Origin: Heterobasidion occidentale
Taxonomy: Eukaryota; Basidiomycota; Agaricomycetes; Russulales; Bondarzewiaceae
Assembly: GCA_039111635.1 (NCBI GenBank)
Contig: JBCAQO010000001.1
Location: forward strand, 1 to 64,000
Reading direction: 5' to 3'
DNA length: 64,000 nucleotides
Below, piece after piece: positions 33,150 through 45,463 of this stretch (the stretch's first letter is position 1; each line of letters begins with the position of its first letter). The position numbers were made by a program, and so were the translations under genes. The notes under the pieces were generated by a model, which worked only from the letters and a program-made list of their open reading frames with translations, ran no database searches and was not told the DNA's origin.

Positions 33150-35255
33150 TCACGCACCGAACTTGGCCTTGGCAGCGTCGACGAACGTGGGCACGAGTTG
33201 ATATGCCTTCTCGCGCTTGGACCTACCCACTTCCCAAGTCGAAGTCGGGTTCGACGCCGTAATGGTGGTATACAGGGTCTCCTTCAAAGTAGTCGNNNNN
33301 NNNNNNNNNNNNNNNNNNNNNNNNNNNNNNNNNNNNNNNNNNNNNNNNNNNNNNNNNNNNNNNNNNNNNNNNNNNNNNNNNNNNNNNNNNNNNNNGTCCG
33401 CCCTGGCATCAGAACGAGCGCGCTTTCCCAGGGTCGACTGAGGTGTTGGGGCTTCAGGAAGGCGTCGGATGTCAGCTACAGAGGACTCGGGCAGGATTTC
33501 GGCCCCCTTCGGATAGTGGACAGCGAGATAGTTACCCTCCAAGGCAATTTTCCACTGCGAGGTCGTCATGAGGACCGGGGCCTGATCAGCGCACGAATAG
33601 GCCAGGTACATGCACCATTCTCTAACCCGTAGCCAATTCTGCACCCTCCGCGCTTGCCCGTCACCGGTAGAGCAAAACAGATATGGCGGCGGGAGGGCAT
33701 ACGTCAAAGCTTGCGAACCAAGATTCCCAAGCGACGGCTCTGCTGCAATGACACCGTCCCATGGAGCAGACACAGCGCTCAGCCACTTGGGAGGTTCTGT
33801 TGTCGGTGAAACGGCGGGGGCCGGTGCAACAGGGTTCGCCGTTCGTGCGCCCCTTCTCCTTTTGCCTGGATCTAGATGAGAAGTGAAAATTCAGTGGACG
33901 GCACGTGTGAGATGAGTCAAAACACGCACTTCCGCTGACCTGCTCCGGAGCGCCTTATAGCGAAATGTTAATCAGTAACCGTAGTCGTTATTGCTGAGGA
34001 ACACGTACCATCCGCAGAGGTCTGCTGACTTGGACCCTCTTCCTGCGTCTCAGAATGATCACCACCTTCCCGGTCAGCCCTCAGAACTGCAACGGCACGC
34101 TGGACTGTCGGCTTCCCAGTGAGACTGTATCGCCTGAGCATGTCCCCAAACCCTTCCAAAGTGTTGTCGTGGATGTTCGCCTCCAGCCAGCTCGGCGCGG
34201 CTAAACGACGACCTCCGTGCGCCATGACTTTCTGACTGGAGAAAGACACTGCAGAGCGGACGGGGTTATGGACACGGATGATGGTGATGTGATCGGTGAG
34301 CGTGTGCAAAGGCCGCACCCACCAAACAGGGACGCCGCAACGAAACATCGTTTGCACCATCGATTCCTTGCGAGTGAAGATTCCTCGCAGAGGCAAAACG
34401 TTGTCGTAGTCTCCAAAGTCGGGATCATCGAGTCGCGGGCGAACGACCGACGTATAGGTTAGCCAGCCCCGAAGGGCAAGGATCAGGCGTTGACACTCTC
34501 TGAACCACATGAGGACGTCGAATGAAGACATCGGGGTCTCCTGCAAGCGTGAGAGCGCACGACGTAGCATGTCCGCGTCTCGAAGGACGATGTTCTTGCG
34601 ACGCAGGGCCCATTGCTCTGGCTGTAGCACATCTTGCGCGCCCGCGCGGGATAGGTCGTCAGCTTCAGTGATGGCCCATGCAATGACCTCACTCGCGGCT
34701 TTGCGAAGGCGAGCATGCATGGAGGAAGTTAGGAAGCCCACGTCTTCTTGCGGTAAACGCAGGGCTACGTCGAAGTCTTTGGAGTCAATAGCCAACCATG
34801 GTATGTCCTTGTCCTCAAAATCGGGTAAAATACCCTTTGCGTCCAGCAAGGGAAACTCCTGGATCTTGACGTTCAGCATCAAATCAGGGTTTCCCGGGAC
34901 GGCGATAGCGTGCGGCTCTCTCTCATCAAAGACCTGAGGCCACTTGAGATGTTCAAAGGCCCCCAGCATTCCGTCGGCAAAGAAGCTGAACGGAACACCG
35001 TCCTCGTGGGTGGGCGGTTCTGGCACAAACTCCATGTTCGGCGAGGAGATCCACAGCCCGCCATTGCTGTCTGGAAATGGCGCTAGGATGAGACAGTCAC
35101 TGTGGGCAAGCGCTATATCCTCTGATTTCGGCACGCGGGCAGCAAGAATCTCTTCCAATGACTTATAAGGCGTGGGGTGAGACGTACTAATTTGAGCAGA
35201 TGAGTATAGGATCGCCTCGTGAAAATGCGGCGAAAGTAACCTACTTATTCTGCAT
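33150..35255 (-). CDS. Uncharacterised Agaricomycete multigene-family protein (interrupted by an assembly gap)
   Basis: The start ATG is at 35255 in an 11-nt first exon (MQNN), joined across a 58-nt GT-AG intron (35187-35244) to TSHPTPYKSLEEILAARVPK in frame. The large second exon holds LWISSPNMEFVPEPPTHEDG, PWLAIDSKDFDVALRLP, VLRDADMLRRALSRLQE, GVPVWWVRPLHTLTDH and SFSSQKVMAHGGRRLAAPSW. Introns near 33890-34010 lead to KWLSAVSAPWDG, VQNWLRVREWCMYL and, across 100 Ns, TSTWEVGRSKREKAYQLVP and a stop at 33150. I recognise the layout from a large family of hypothetical proteins in mushroom genomes with no known function. The frame is clean wherever it can be read. It lies just outside the left inverted arm. 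Confidence 0.75.
33296..33395. other. Assembly gap, exactly 100 N
   Basis: A run of 100 Ns is a usual placeholder for a gap of unknown length. It lies inside the family gene at 33150-35255, so the missing sequence is coding. Confidence 0.98.
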
Positions 35256-35394
35256 GGCGGCTAAGATTGAGTAAATGGTGGCTCTAGGAGTCTTGATGCT
35301 ACAGGGCTGTGGGGTCCTCGGAGTTCTTGCAAGTGCCAAATGGGAGGAAGGGGAGGGGAGATCCGCAAATCGTCTAAGATTGCACGTGGGTGCG

Positions 35395-35960
35395 TGGGTC
35401 GATGCGTTGGGCGTTCGTCAAAGGCAACTCACGTCCGAGGGACGGACCTGTGGTTTCGCGCCTGAAAGGCGTAAAAATCCAAAGACGGCGCAGGGAAGAG
35501 AGTGATATCTGTGTGCGGTCCAACTGCGAAGAGGGAATTGCCCGATGAGAGCTCGGTGCCTGAGAAGGTGGAGCACTTCAGTGAACCTATGAAAAGCAAG
35601 GATCAGACGGACAGAGGATCACATGTCACTTACTCAGTGGGTATCCGATGGATGGGTGTCGGAGGGGGTCGTCAGTGCAATGGCAAGTACAGAGCTAGGG
35701 AGATGAGCGTCGTGGAACGCGTGGCCGAGGGTGTGGGGTTGAACACGACGACGACGACGATGAGAACCAAGTTGTGCTGAAGTTGCAGATGATCGCGAGC
35801 TGTGTCACTGGACGTGGTCACGCACCGAGCTCGGGACATTGCCGAGCGCTTGCACACAACATGCGTGTTAGCCATCACTTCGCCGTCCAGCCAGCCAACC
35901 TCTCTCCATCAATGACAACAGATAACACTTCAACACCTCATCCATCAACCTCAAAAATCC
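35395..35960 (-). pseudogene. Outer part of the left arm, outward-facing relic related to the small secreted-protein gene
   Basis: The + strand 35395-35470 (GTCCGAGGGACGGACC, GCGCCTGAAAGGCG) matches, in inverse, 49975-50066 of the right arm. Read on the minus strand it gives a frame resembling the FRPSGVK / SFRREG part of the inward gene at 35965, preceded by a hydrophobic stretch (LVLIVVVVVF near 35750). It is too decayed for a gene model. Confidence 0.35.
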
Positions 35961-35964
35961 GGCT

Positions 35965-36216
35965 ATGATTCTTAGAACTGCTTCAAGGTAAGTACCTCCG
36001 TTGTTTATTTCTTTGCTGCTGGTGCTGAATATGTCCTCCCTCAGTATCACTCTCATCCTGCTTGTCGTCGTCGCTGGCCATTTCCGCCCCTCGGGCGTGA
36101 AGTTCCCCCCTCCGTCTTTCAGACGTGAGGGTGCCGCATCGACGCATCGACTCATGGGCACACATCGCCGGTCCTATCGCGATGCTCCACAAGACACTGT
36201 GAGCGAGCTTGGGTGA
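35965..36216 (+). CDS. Small predicted secreted protein, left-arm copy; likely first exons of a repeat-peptide precursor
   Basis: Exon 1 is 35965-35987 (MILRTAS...), the intron 35988-36044 (57 nt, GTAAGT...CAG), exon 2 from 36045. The join is in frame and gives a short signal-peptide-like start (ITLILLVVVAG), then HFRPSGVKFPPPSFRREG and THRLMGTHRRSYRDAPQDT. If exon 2 is not spliced further the protein is 64 aa, ending SELG at 36216. A GTGAGC donor at 36199 leaves exons 1+2 at 177 nt (59 codons, phase 0), which would splice in phase with the repeat exons at 36381 onward. The inverted copy at 49586 has the same exon sizes and an identical protein from the signal peptide onward. No family recognised. 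It has no CaaX end, so it is not an obvious mating pheromone. Confidence 0.55.
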
Positions 36217-36271
36217 CGACTGGCTCACCCTCTGCCTCTGCTCTACTACGATTGAAATTCATTGTATTCAG

Positions 36272-39200
36272 CATCGTAAGGACGACTCGGACGACTCGAG
36301 TTAGACTTAGGGTGTAAGGACACCTCAAACGACTTGTGCTAAATCAATGTGTGAGCTGACAGTCTTCTGAAGTCACCCAGGGTTTACAGAGTGCGGACGT
36401 CACGGACGACTCGGGTCTAGCTTACCGGGTAAGGATGTCCCAGACAACTTGCTGCCGAACCAAAGTCTTGCTCACACTGTTCATCCATCACCCAGGCTTC
36501 ACAGAGGGTCGACGTCGCAGACGACTCGGGTCAGGACGTCGCAGACGACTCAGGTCTGGCTTACCGGGTAAGGACGTCAGAGACGACTTGTTGCTCAACC
36601 AAATTCTTGCTCATCTGTTCTGCCATCACCCAGGGTTTAGAGAGAGCTGACGTCGCAGACGACTCGGGTCAGGACGTCGCAGACGACTCGGGTCTGGCTT
36701 ACCGGGTAAGGACGTCAGAGACGACTTGTTGCTCAACCAAAGTCTTGCTCACCTATTCTGCCATCACTCAGGATTCACAGAGAGCCGACGTCGCAGACGA
36801 CTCGGGTCAGGACGTCGCAGACGACTCGGGTCTGGCTTACCGGGTAAGGACGTCAGAGACGACTTGTTGCTCAACCAAAGTTGCTCACCTATTCTGTCAT
36901 CACCCAGGGTTCACAGAAAGCCGACGTCGCAGACGACTCGGACCAGGACGTCGCAGACGACTCGGATCAGGACGTCGCAGAGACTCGGGTCAGGACGTCG
37001 CAGACGACTCGGTCTTGCTTACCGGGTAAGGACGTCAGAGACGACTCGTTGCTCAACCAAATTCTGCTCACCTGTTCTGCGATCACTCAGGATTCACAGA
37101 GAGCCGACGTCGCAGACGACTCGGGTCAGGACGTCGCAGACGACTCGGGTCTGGCTTACCGGGTAAGGACGTCAGAGACGACTCGTTGCTCAACCAAAGT
37201 CTTGCTCACCTATTCTGTCATCACCAGGGTTCACAGAGAGCCGACGTCGCAGACGACTCGGGTCAGGACGTCGCAGACGACTCGGGTCTTGCTTACCGGT
37301 AAGGACGTCAGAGACGACTCGTTGCTCAACCAAATTCTTGCTCACCTGTTCTGCGATCACTCAGGATTCACAGAGAGCCGACGTCGCAGACGACTCGGGT
37401 CAGGACGTCGCAGACGACTCGGGTCTGGCTTACTGTGTAAGGACGTCAGAGACGACTTGTTGCTCAACCGAATTCTTGCTCATCTGTTCTGCCATCACCC
37501 AGGGTTCACAGAGAGCTGACGTCGCAGACGACGTCAGTGAGGACATCGCAGACGACTCGGGTCAGGACGTCGCAGACGACTCGGGTCTGGCTTACCGGGT
37601 AAGGACGTCAGAGACGACTCGTTGCTCAACCAAATTCTTGCTCACCTGTTCTGCGATCACTCAGGATTCACAGAGAGCCGACGTCGCAGACGACTCGGGT
37701 CAGGACGTCGCAGACGACTCGGGTCTGGCTTACCGGGTAAGGACGTCAGAGACGACTCGTTGCTCAACCAAATTCTTGCTCACCTGTTCTGCGATCACTC
37801 AGGATTCACAGAGAGCCGACGTCGCAGACGACTCGGGTCAGGACGTCGCAGACGACTCGGGTCTGGCTTACCGGGTAAGGACGTCAGAGACGACTCGTTG
37901 CTCAACCAAAGTCTTGCTCACCTATTCTGTCATCACCCAGGGTTCACAGAGAGCCGACGTCGCAGACGACTCGGGTCAGGACGTCGCAGACGACTCGGGT
38001 CTGGCTTACTGTGTAAGGACGTCAGAGACGACTTGTTGCTCAACCGAATTCTTGCTCATCTGTTCTGCCATCACCCAGGGTTCACAGAGAGCTGACGTCG
38101 CAGACGACGTCAGTGAGGACATCGCAGACGACTCGGGTCAGGACGTCGCAGACGACTCGGGTCTGGACGTCGCAGACGACTCGGGTCTTGCTTACCGGGT
38201 AAGGACGTCAGAGACGACTCGTTGCTCAACCAAATTCTTGCTCACCTGTTCTGCGATCACTCAGGATTCACAGAGAGCCGACGTCGCAGACGACTCGGGT
38301 CAGGACGTCGCAGACGACTCGGGTCTGGCTTACCGGGTAAGGACGTCAGAGACGACTCGTTGCTCAACCAAAGTCTTGCTCACCTATTCTGTCATCACCC
38401 AGGTTCACAGAGAGCCGACGTCGCAGACGACTCGGGTCAGGACGTCGCAGACGACTCGGGTCTGGCTTACTGTGTAAGGACGTCAGAGACGACTTGTTGC
38501 TCAACCGAATTCTTGCTCATCTGTTCTGCCATCACCCAGGGTTCACAGAGAGCTGACGTCGCAGACGACGTCAGTGAGGACATCGCAGACGACTCGGGTC
38601 AGGACGTCGCAGACGACTCGGGTCTGGACGTCGCAGACGACTCGGGTCTTGCTTACCGGGTAAGGACGTCAGAGACGACTCGTTGCTCAACCAAATTCTT
38701 GCTCACCTGTTCTGCGATCACTCAGGATTCACAGAGAGCCGACGTCGCAGACGACTCGGGTCAGGACGTCGCAGACGACTCGGGTCTTGCTTACCGGGTA
38801 AGGACGTCAGAGACGACTCGTTGCTCAACCAAATTCTTGCTCACCTGTTCTGCGATCACTCAGGATTCACAGAGAGCCGACGTCGCAGACGACTCGGGTC
38901 AGGACGTCGCAGACGATTCGGGTCTTGCTTACCGGGTAAGGACGTCAGAGACGACTCGTTGCTCAACCAAAGTCTTGCTCACCTATTCTGTCATCACCCA
39001 GGGTTCACAGAGAGCCGACGTCGCAGACGACTCGGTCGGGTCAGGACGTCGCAGACGACTCGGGTCTGGCTTACTGTGTAAGGACGTCAGAGACGACTTG
39101 TTGCTCAACCGAATTCTTGCTCATCTGTTCTGCCATCACCCAGGGTTCACAGAGAGCTGACGTCGCAGACGACGTCAGTGAGGACATCGCAGACGACTCG

Positions 39201-39640
39201 GGTCAGGACGTCGCAGACGACTCGGGTCTGGCTTACCGGGTAAGGACGTCAGAGACGACTTGTTGCTCAACCAAGTTATGCTCACCTATTCTGTCATCAC
39301 CCAGGGTTCACAGAGAGCCGACGTCGCAGACGACTCGGGTCTGGCTTACTGGGTAAGGACGTCAGAGACGACTTGTTGCTCAACCAAATTCTTGCTCATC
39401 TGTTCTGCCATCACCCAGGGTTCACAGAGAGCCGACGTCGCAGACGACTCGGGTCAGGACGTCGCAGACGACTCGGTTTCTGGCTTACTGGGTAAGGACG
39501 TCAGAGACGACTCGGGTCTGGCTTACCGGGTAAGGACGTCAGAGACGACTTGTTGCTGAACCAAATTTTTGCTCACCTGTTCTGCCATCATCCAGGGTTC
39601 ACAGAGAGCCGACGTCGCAGATGACTCGGGTCAGAACGTC
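36272..39640 (+). repeat. 138-nt tandem array, each unit shaped as a 72-nt exon plus a 66-nt intron
   Basis: There are about 22-23 units. In the first three the candidate exons are 36381-36428 (48 nt), 36496-36567 (72 nt) and 36634-36705 (72 nt), separated by GTAAGG...CACCCAG segments of 66-67 nt that contain CTCAC-type branch-site candidates. Each exon is a multiple of three in phase 0. A typical exon encodes 24 residues starting GSQRADVADDSG, then QDVADDSG, ending LAYR; some carry extra DVADDSG or VSEDIADDSG inserts in frame. The 24-nt subrepeat is GTCGCAGACGACTCGGGTCAG-like. A few units have frame-breaking indels (about 36960-37010, 37295, 39030, 39470). Because the unit is 138 nt, long unspliced ORFs are also open. 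Whether it is spliced is inference. Confidence 0.8.
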
Positions 39641-41165
39641 GCAGGGCTCCACCAGGATATGGGCATCAACGACTCCCCCTCCAAGCGTCGGCCTCGCGCA
39701 TTTCGCGGCCAACCCTCGGTGCCTGCTGGATACCACCAGCTGTGACTCCCTCGGTACGTACTCCTCCCGCCTCCCTTCTACATACCGCCTGCCCACATTG
39801 ACGTATTCTCGTTTCCACCTCTGCACAGATAAGCCCCGCAGCCCCTGCGCCGATACGAGCACCACGCCCGCCTCATGCCCTCCTTTGGCGCGAATTGGGC
39901 GCTGGTATCGGCACTCCAGGATCAGTACGACGCGAGCGTGCTTCCTCGCCATACGTTCTCGCCGCTCGGGCGGGACGGGAAGTTGTCGAGCCCAGGAGTC
40001 CTGGGCCGGGGACGTTCTGAGATCCACCGCTGCGGAAGGGAAAGGGGTAGGCTGTGTTGTTGGACGGCGCAGCAGGGATTGCCAGAATATAGTTAGTTTT
40101 GTCCCGTGCGAGCAAGGTATTTGTGGGTAGCCGCAGGCGATCACACATGTATCTCACTTACTTAGACACCTATAGGTTGCCATACCTCAGAACTTCTACA
40201 ATGTGCCGACAATAACAACGTGAAATGAGAGCTGCATGATTATTCTACAACACTGATGTTCCGACTCAATTCGTGGCTCAACGATCGAGGTACGCGGGAA
40301 CACTCACCATGTATCGTACACATCGCTTGTTTTGACGAGAGACACAGATATCTGCTAACGATGGAAAACTTATCAAACAATGTCTTTCACTGGTCATCCC
40401 CTGTCAAGTCAATGTAGTCCACCGGCGTGGGCGGCCTGTGTCTGGCCGCGCGGCGAATGGCATCCCTCTGCTTTCTAGCTTGAATCCTCGTTATCGATAT
40501 GGACAACTCATCAGCACTTGTTGCGGAAAAAATTCGTCGACGGCACGAGGGACAATGTGCGGAATGTGACTATTGAGTAGTATTGTATTTTTTCTCATGG
40601 CCTACCACAACCACCCACGACTGCGTAGCACAGTTGCATGAAGACTCGCAGGGCGCCACAGAATTTGCAGCAATCCGGTGTGGCAGGCCGACGATCAGAG
40701 GCCCCCTCTGCGCACGCCGCTTTGGAGGTTGGACATTGCGGTGGCGTTCAATGTGGCGCAGGTGAGAGGCTGTGTGAGGCGTCATGTTGCATCCGATATG
40801 TATTGGGAGGTGACCGTATCAAGTCACCTCTGTGACCGTGCGGTAAGTTTGCTTGAAGCGGCTTGAGGGACGTTACGGGGCGCATTGTGACCGTGCGCAC
40901 CCCAGAGTTTAAGACGCGCCTGTAAAATTGCACCCACACCCAGCCTACTTATTACTAGAGCTGTTGTGGTCCTCTCGGTGATGAGCGCTGCTCGGGCCGG
41001 CGTGGCTTCCGATACGGTCACGGGAGCTCGCATGCTAAGTGACGGTGACACCACATACGGTCACAGTACCGCCTTCACGGTGACTCGCTGTGCCGCCCGT
41101 ATCTAGCCATAGGACCTCTGGTCACCCCGCCTGATTACTCCATCGAGCGTTGCCAGAAGACAGGA
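39641..41165. other. Left inner flank of the island, no supported gene
   Basis: Exon-like stretches with a GTACGT donor near 39752 and an acceptor near 39828 give no recognisable protein. Repeated GTGACCGT / CACGGTCAC-like short motifs occur at 40790-41080. Nothing else can be supported. Confidence 0.35.
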
Positions 41166-44100
41166 TTGATGAAGAAGGACAAGAGAGACCCCTTCATTGT
41201 GTTTTCCCCGACTCATGAAGGTATTTTCCCCTCTGTCCGGTCAGAGTATCTAATCCTTCTTGAACTCCAGATACGAGGCCTTACCCGCCGTGGGCCGACC
41301 GCACAGTGGACGCAAATCCTGCAGTGCTACTCCCCGAGGACCTTCGACCCCACGTGAACTGTGAAATTTTTTTCTCCGGCGCCAAGGCCATTGATCCTAG
41401 CTATCCCTACCGCCCGGCTCGTGTACCACGCCACTCTGGTGCACGCCAGGACGTCACGTGGACATTCTACATGTCGTGGATTCAGGTGAGGTCCTTGAGG
41501 GCCCCCGACTCACGTGTTGCGGTTCCAGGAAGCGTGTGGCTCCGCGAGAGAACAGGGCAGGAAGCGGTATTCTTGTGTTCACGAGAGGGTGAATGGAAAG
41601 CGTGGCTCGGATGGGACGGTGCAGTGTATTCCCACTGATAGCGAACGTTGACATTGATGCTGAATCATTTAGGTGACTCTGCCCACACCGTCCATCCGTG
41701 GTATCCTGGCACTGTTTTCAATTTCTACAAATCCTTTCGATGGGTTCCCCGAGCGGCTGTGCGCTCTCGTGCGAGAGACTGGCGCAAGGGCAACGGTTTT
41801 GGTGATGCCGAGAGATGTGCAGTCGAATCAATAGTGGGCACAGACTCTGAGGGGCACCTCCAACCGGCGTTCACTCCGGTGCAAGCAATTCGTGTCTATC
41901 GTTATTTGGTCCCTTACGTCTACACGAGTGCCGATGACCATTCCCCTCCGGGATGTGGTCCCACTTTGGGAACCCCTCATATCGCAGTCCTCCGCACACC
42001 CCTCGATACTGCGCTGGGAGAGTTTCATGGATTACCAGAGGTAAGTGCCAGCGGGACGCCTGTAGTCTACTCTCACAAAAGAAATCAGATTGTCATGGAC
42101 CCAATTGACGAACGTACAACAACCCCAGTCTCTGAGCCATCAGGTGATTTTGAATCCCACGCGGCGCCCCCTTCGACTCCGCCCCAAGGTGTAGGACGTC
42201 AGAGCCCCACTCACCAGGGTACAACCATGAACGACACCATGCGGCTCGAAGGCGCCGGGCCCCGAGAGGAGGACACACACCACGCCGACGGGCTACCGGC
42301 GGCTGGCGATGACCCCACGCTTGGATCTGATGCCGCAAACAGTAGCTCTGAGGGGGCAATCCCAGAGACATCGGTTGGGGCTGTGTCTCTTCATGAGTTC
42401 GGTAAGCACGCAGACATGGAGGGACCTTATCCGTCACCTAAGCCATTATCGCTCGACCTTATCCGTGCGCGCGTACGTTGTAGAGCCCGATCACCTTGTC
42501 ACACCGTCCAATGATGTCGACAGGGCCCCCGAGCAACAACCTGTCGATCCACCAGTCGAGGTATAGTCATGCAGTGCGTCCTGGACACAATGGGTCATTG
42601 AAAACCCTGGTTTTATTTCATTTCATCGGGTAATATTGCAGGTCAAACCTTGTCCGATTCATGCACCGAGTTGGGACGCCTTCAGCCTCCTTCCCGGACG
42701 ACAGATCCCTAAACGCGCAGATGGGGTCACAGAACCTCTCGTAACATGGTGGCATGGGATGCAGACAATTCTGCCTCCCGTGTATGGACCAGATGGAGAG
42801 GTGAGTCTATGCCTCCTTGATTCTGGCCTCAAGGACCAACCCCTCGGGTGTCGGTGATCCATGAACGTGCTCACCGACCAAAATAATGTGTGCCTTGTCC
42901 TCGACAGGAGAGTGAAGATCATAAGGCAGTCCGCGCCATGGCACAAAATCCTGGAGCATGGGAATCACCAGAGGCCCCTGTCGTATTCGTGGAGTTGCCT
43001 GCGTCACCAGTGCGGCACGATGCCGGTTTAGGTCCCAGTTCATCCAAGAACCCTTGCTTTGGAGAGGCGCATCTACATGTTATAGCGTGCATACGTCAAG
43101 CCCTGGCCTCCGGTAAATCTGTCGTTGTTTACCCTTATTCAACCTCTCCTTCCGACGCATTTGATGCCGCCGGTGTCCGTAAGGTGTGTGGCTCGTTGGC
43201 ACAGACTGTACAATGGCAAGGTGTGTCCACAATGATGCCAATGACCTGAAGGATCCTGACGACGCTGCGTATTTGGAGACGCGCACAAGCGTGAATTGCA
43301 CAGGAGACACTGGAGACGTTGGTAATATCAATGATTCATGGTAAACATTCGCTGAAATTTCATTAGGACCCGTCTCGAAAAGAGAAGGGGCTCCTGTGGA
43401 ACCCCATGATGAGGGCACCTTAGGAGAATTCTTATCCATGGCTGACAACCCAAAGGCGTGCGGTAACTACCTCGACAATCCAGATTTTTCCCCATCAGGT
43501 ATTCCTTGGTTTATCTCGTGAGCATTCTTCTTCGACGGTGATCCTTCCAGTGCTGAATGATTGAGGGCAGCGCGTTGTCAGATGATCGCCATAGTTGGCA
43601 GACAACTAAAGATGAGGGTTATGCGCCCAATTATCGGGAAGCAGGCCCCCACTACGTACCTTTCGATGCCTGGCGAATGCTGAATTGGAATCTTCTCACT
43701 CACAAAGGTTATGTTACATATCCCCATCACGATGCGGCAGGACTATGTACCTTTGTCGGGGTGCGCGACGGCGCCAAGATCTGGACGCTATATGCCCCTG
43801 CTCGTGGACCGATGCGGCGCCAGGCCTGGTTGAAACATCAACGAACAATCCAATCGACAGGCTACGGGGACTTTGATTACCTCGCGCACACCAAAGGATT
43901 CAACGTGTTGCTCACGGAGAACTCCTTCCTGTAAGTTCTCTTTGCACGGGCTTGGTGACGGCTTACTCGAATGATTTGCGGTACAGTCTCATGCCTCCAG
44001 GCGCTTGGCACGCGGTATACACACCCATCAACACCCTCGCCGTAGGGGGCCATTTCTTAACATACGAGTGCATGGCTCAGACTGAGGTGGCGAGGTTCCA

Positions 44101-44593
44101 CGACATCAAGTACAGCCGTCAGGCGACCAACACGAGTCATGAAGGCATCGAACGCACTTTGGCCAGGATGTCCCTCGCCTTGCTTACGAAGGAATCCGGT
44201 GAGTGATATGTTGCTTCGTTCAAACTCCTCATAGGGAACGAGGGATTAACCACACCAGTGATGCCCCGAGACTCATTCTTGGCCCTCGCCACGATGATCC
44301 TGCAGCCAGAGAAATATCGCCCAGTGTTACCGAAAGAAGAGCGCACAGAAATCGATCCCCCACTGGCTAACGATGATATTCCGGTCGAGGGCATGCCAGG
44401 AGCTGGTAAGCTCGAGGAAGAGGACAAGGAATTCATGGAAGCCCAGCTGGTTGTCCTCGATATCCTGCGAGCGAACAAGTTGCCCACCACGCGGAAGAAG
44501 ATACATGTCATGTTGAATAAGCTCACTTTCGGTGGTGATATCGTGGATGAGTTGAGGGTGAGAGTCGCACCTGAGGGGCCAAGTTGGATGTGA
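41166..44593 (+). CDS. JmjC/cupin-type 2-oxoglutarate Fe(II) oxygenase-like protein
   Basis: A multi-exon gene reading toward the TET/JBP gene. The 5' half (41306-42514) has an N-terminal domain (FYMSWIQ, WLRERTGQEAVFLCSREGE, HPWYPGTVFNFYKSF) and a low-complexity linker. The 3' half is the catalytic core: PHYVPFDAWRMLNWNLLTHK, YPHHDAAGLCTFVGV (H-x-D iron ligands), then PPGAWHAVYTP (distal His) and GGHFLTYECM. Splices at about 43519, 43931-43986 and 44201 join in frame (for example FIS-ALSDD and SFL-LMPPG). The stop is at 44593. Related proteins are common and multi-copy in mushroom genomes; substrates are unknown. The 5' start and the join near 41630-41680 are uncertain. It lies between the two inverted arms. 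Confidence 0.7.
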
Positions 44594-45463
44594 TCGCGTT
44601 GCAGTCATTCCTTGAGTGTTTGCGGGGCAGTGGGAGGAGATCCAAAGGGTTTTTTTCGAGCGAGTGTGTTGAATTTATATATTGGTTCCCAATAAGTGTC
44701 AATGTCAATGTTTCGGTCGATGTACGGGCTTGCACGGTGGTCAACAGTTGGTTAAGAACCAAAATATGGTATATAATGTGGGAAGAGCCTGTTATCTCGA
44801 TATACAACCTTCTGAGCCCTGTATCCCTTGCTCATAAGACCGTTCTCTGATTTTACTATCTCTTTGTAACAAGAGTGGGAGCCCTCCCGTGAAAGACAAT
44901 AACTCAACCGTCGCAGTCACACAGTACGGTCGCAGTATCGTGACAGTACGGTCGCAGTATCGTGACAGTACGGTCGCAGTATCGTGACAGTACCGTCCCA
45001 GTATTGTATTCAGAATTGTAAGGAGACTCGGACGACTCGGGTTAGGCTTACAGGGTAAGGACGTCTCGAACGACTTGGTGCTGAATCAATGTGTGAGCTC
45101 ACAGTCTTCTGAAGTCACCCAGGGTTTACAGAGCACGGACGTCGCAGACGACTTGGGTCAGGCCTACAGGGTAAGGACGTCGCCGACGACTCGGGTTAGG
45201 CTCACAGGGTAAGGACATCACAGACGACTCGGGTCACACTTACAGGGTATAGACGTCTCAGACGACTCCGGTCAGGCCTCCAGTGTACAGACATCCTAGA
45301 CATTGATGTGGACGACAGGTAAACAGACCGGCATGGGTAGCATGAGCAATTTGGTAGAGTATAGTCGCCTTAGTTCTTTACCTTGGGTTACCATACAGTT
45401 TGAGGCATCATTGTATAGATGTAATACAGGAAACGCTTTGTTATAAACGTCAGCCAAATCGGA
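44590..45463. repeat. 22-nt tandem repeat and a relic of the repeat-peptide gene
   Basis: 44925-45000 has about four units of CAGTACGGTCGCAGTATCGTGA. From 45001 the sequence matches the start of the left array (36262-36430) in the same orientation: TTGTATTCAG, GACTCGGACGACTCGGG, GAAGTCACCCAG, then an exon-like stretch (GLQSTDVADDLGQAYR). It decays by 45300. It is a third, isolated copy of the array head inside the island. Confidence 0.7.

Noticed and set aside
33296..33395. 100-N run as a biological low-complexity tract
   Set aside because: The exact length of 100 and its place inside a coding exon mark it as a scaffold gap.
36045..36216. Mating pheromone precursor
   Set aside because: The small protein has a signal peptide and ends SELG; it lacks the CaaX prenylation end of basidiomycete pheromones.
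36607..39559. Long unspliced ORFs (up to 379 aa) through the 138-nt array
   Set aside because: The unit length is a multiple of three, so several frames stay open by default. The GT-AG pattern offers a better reading and the unspliced frames show no family.
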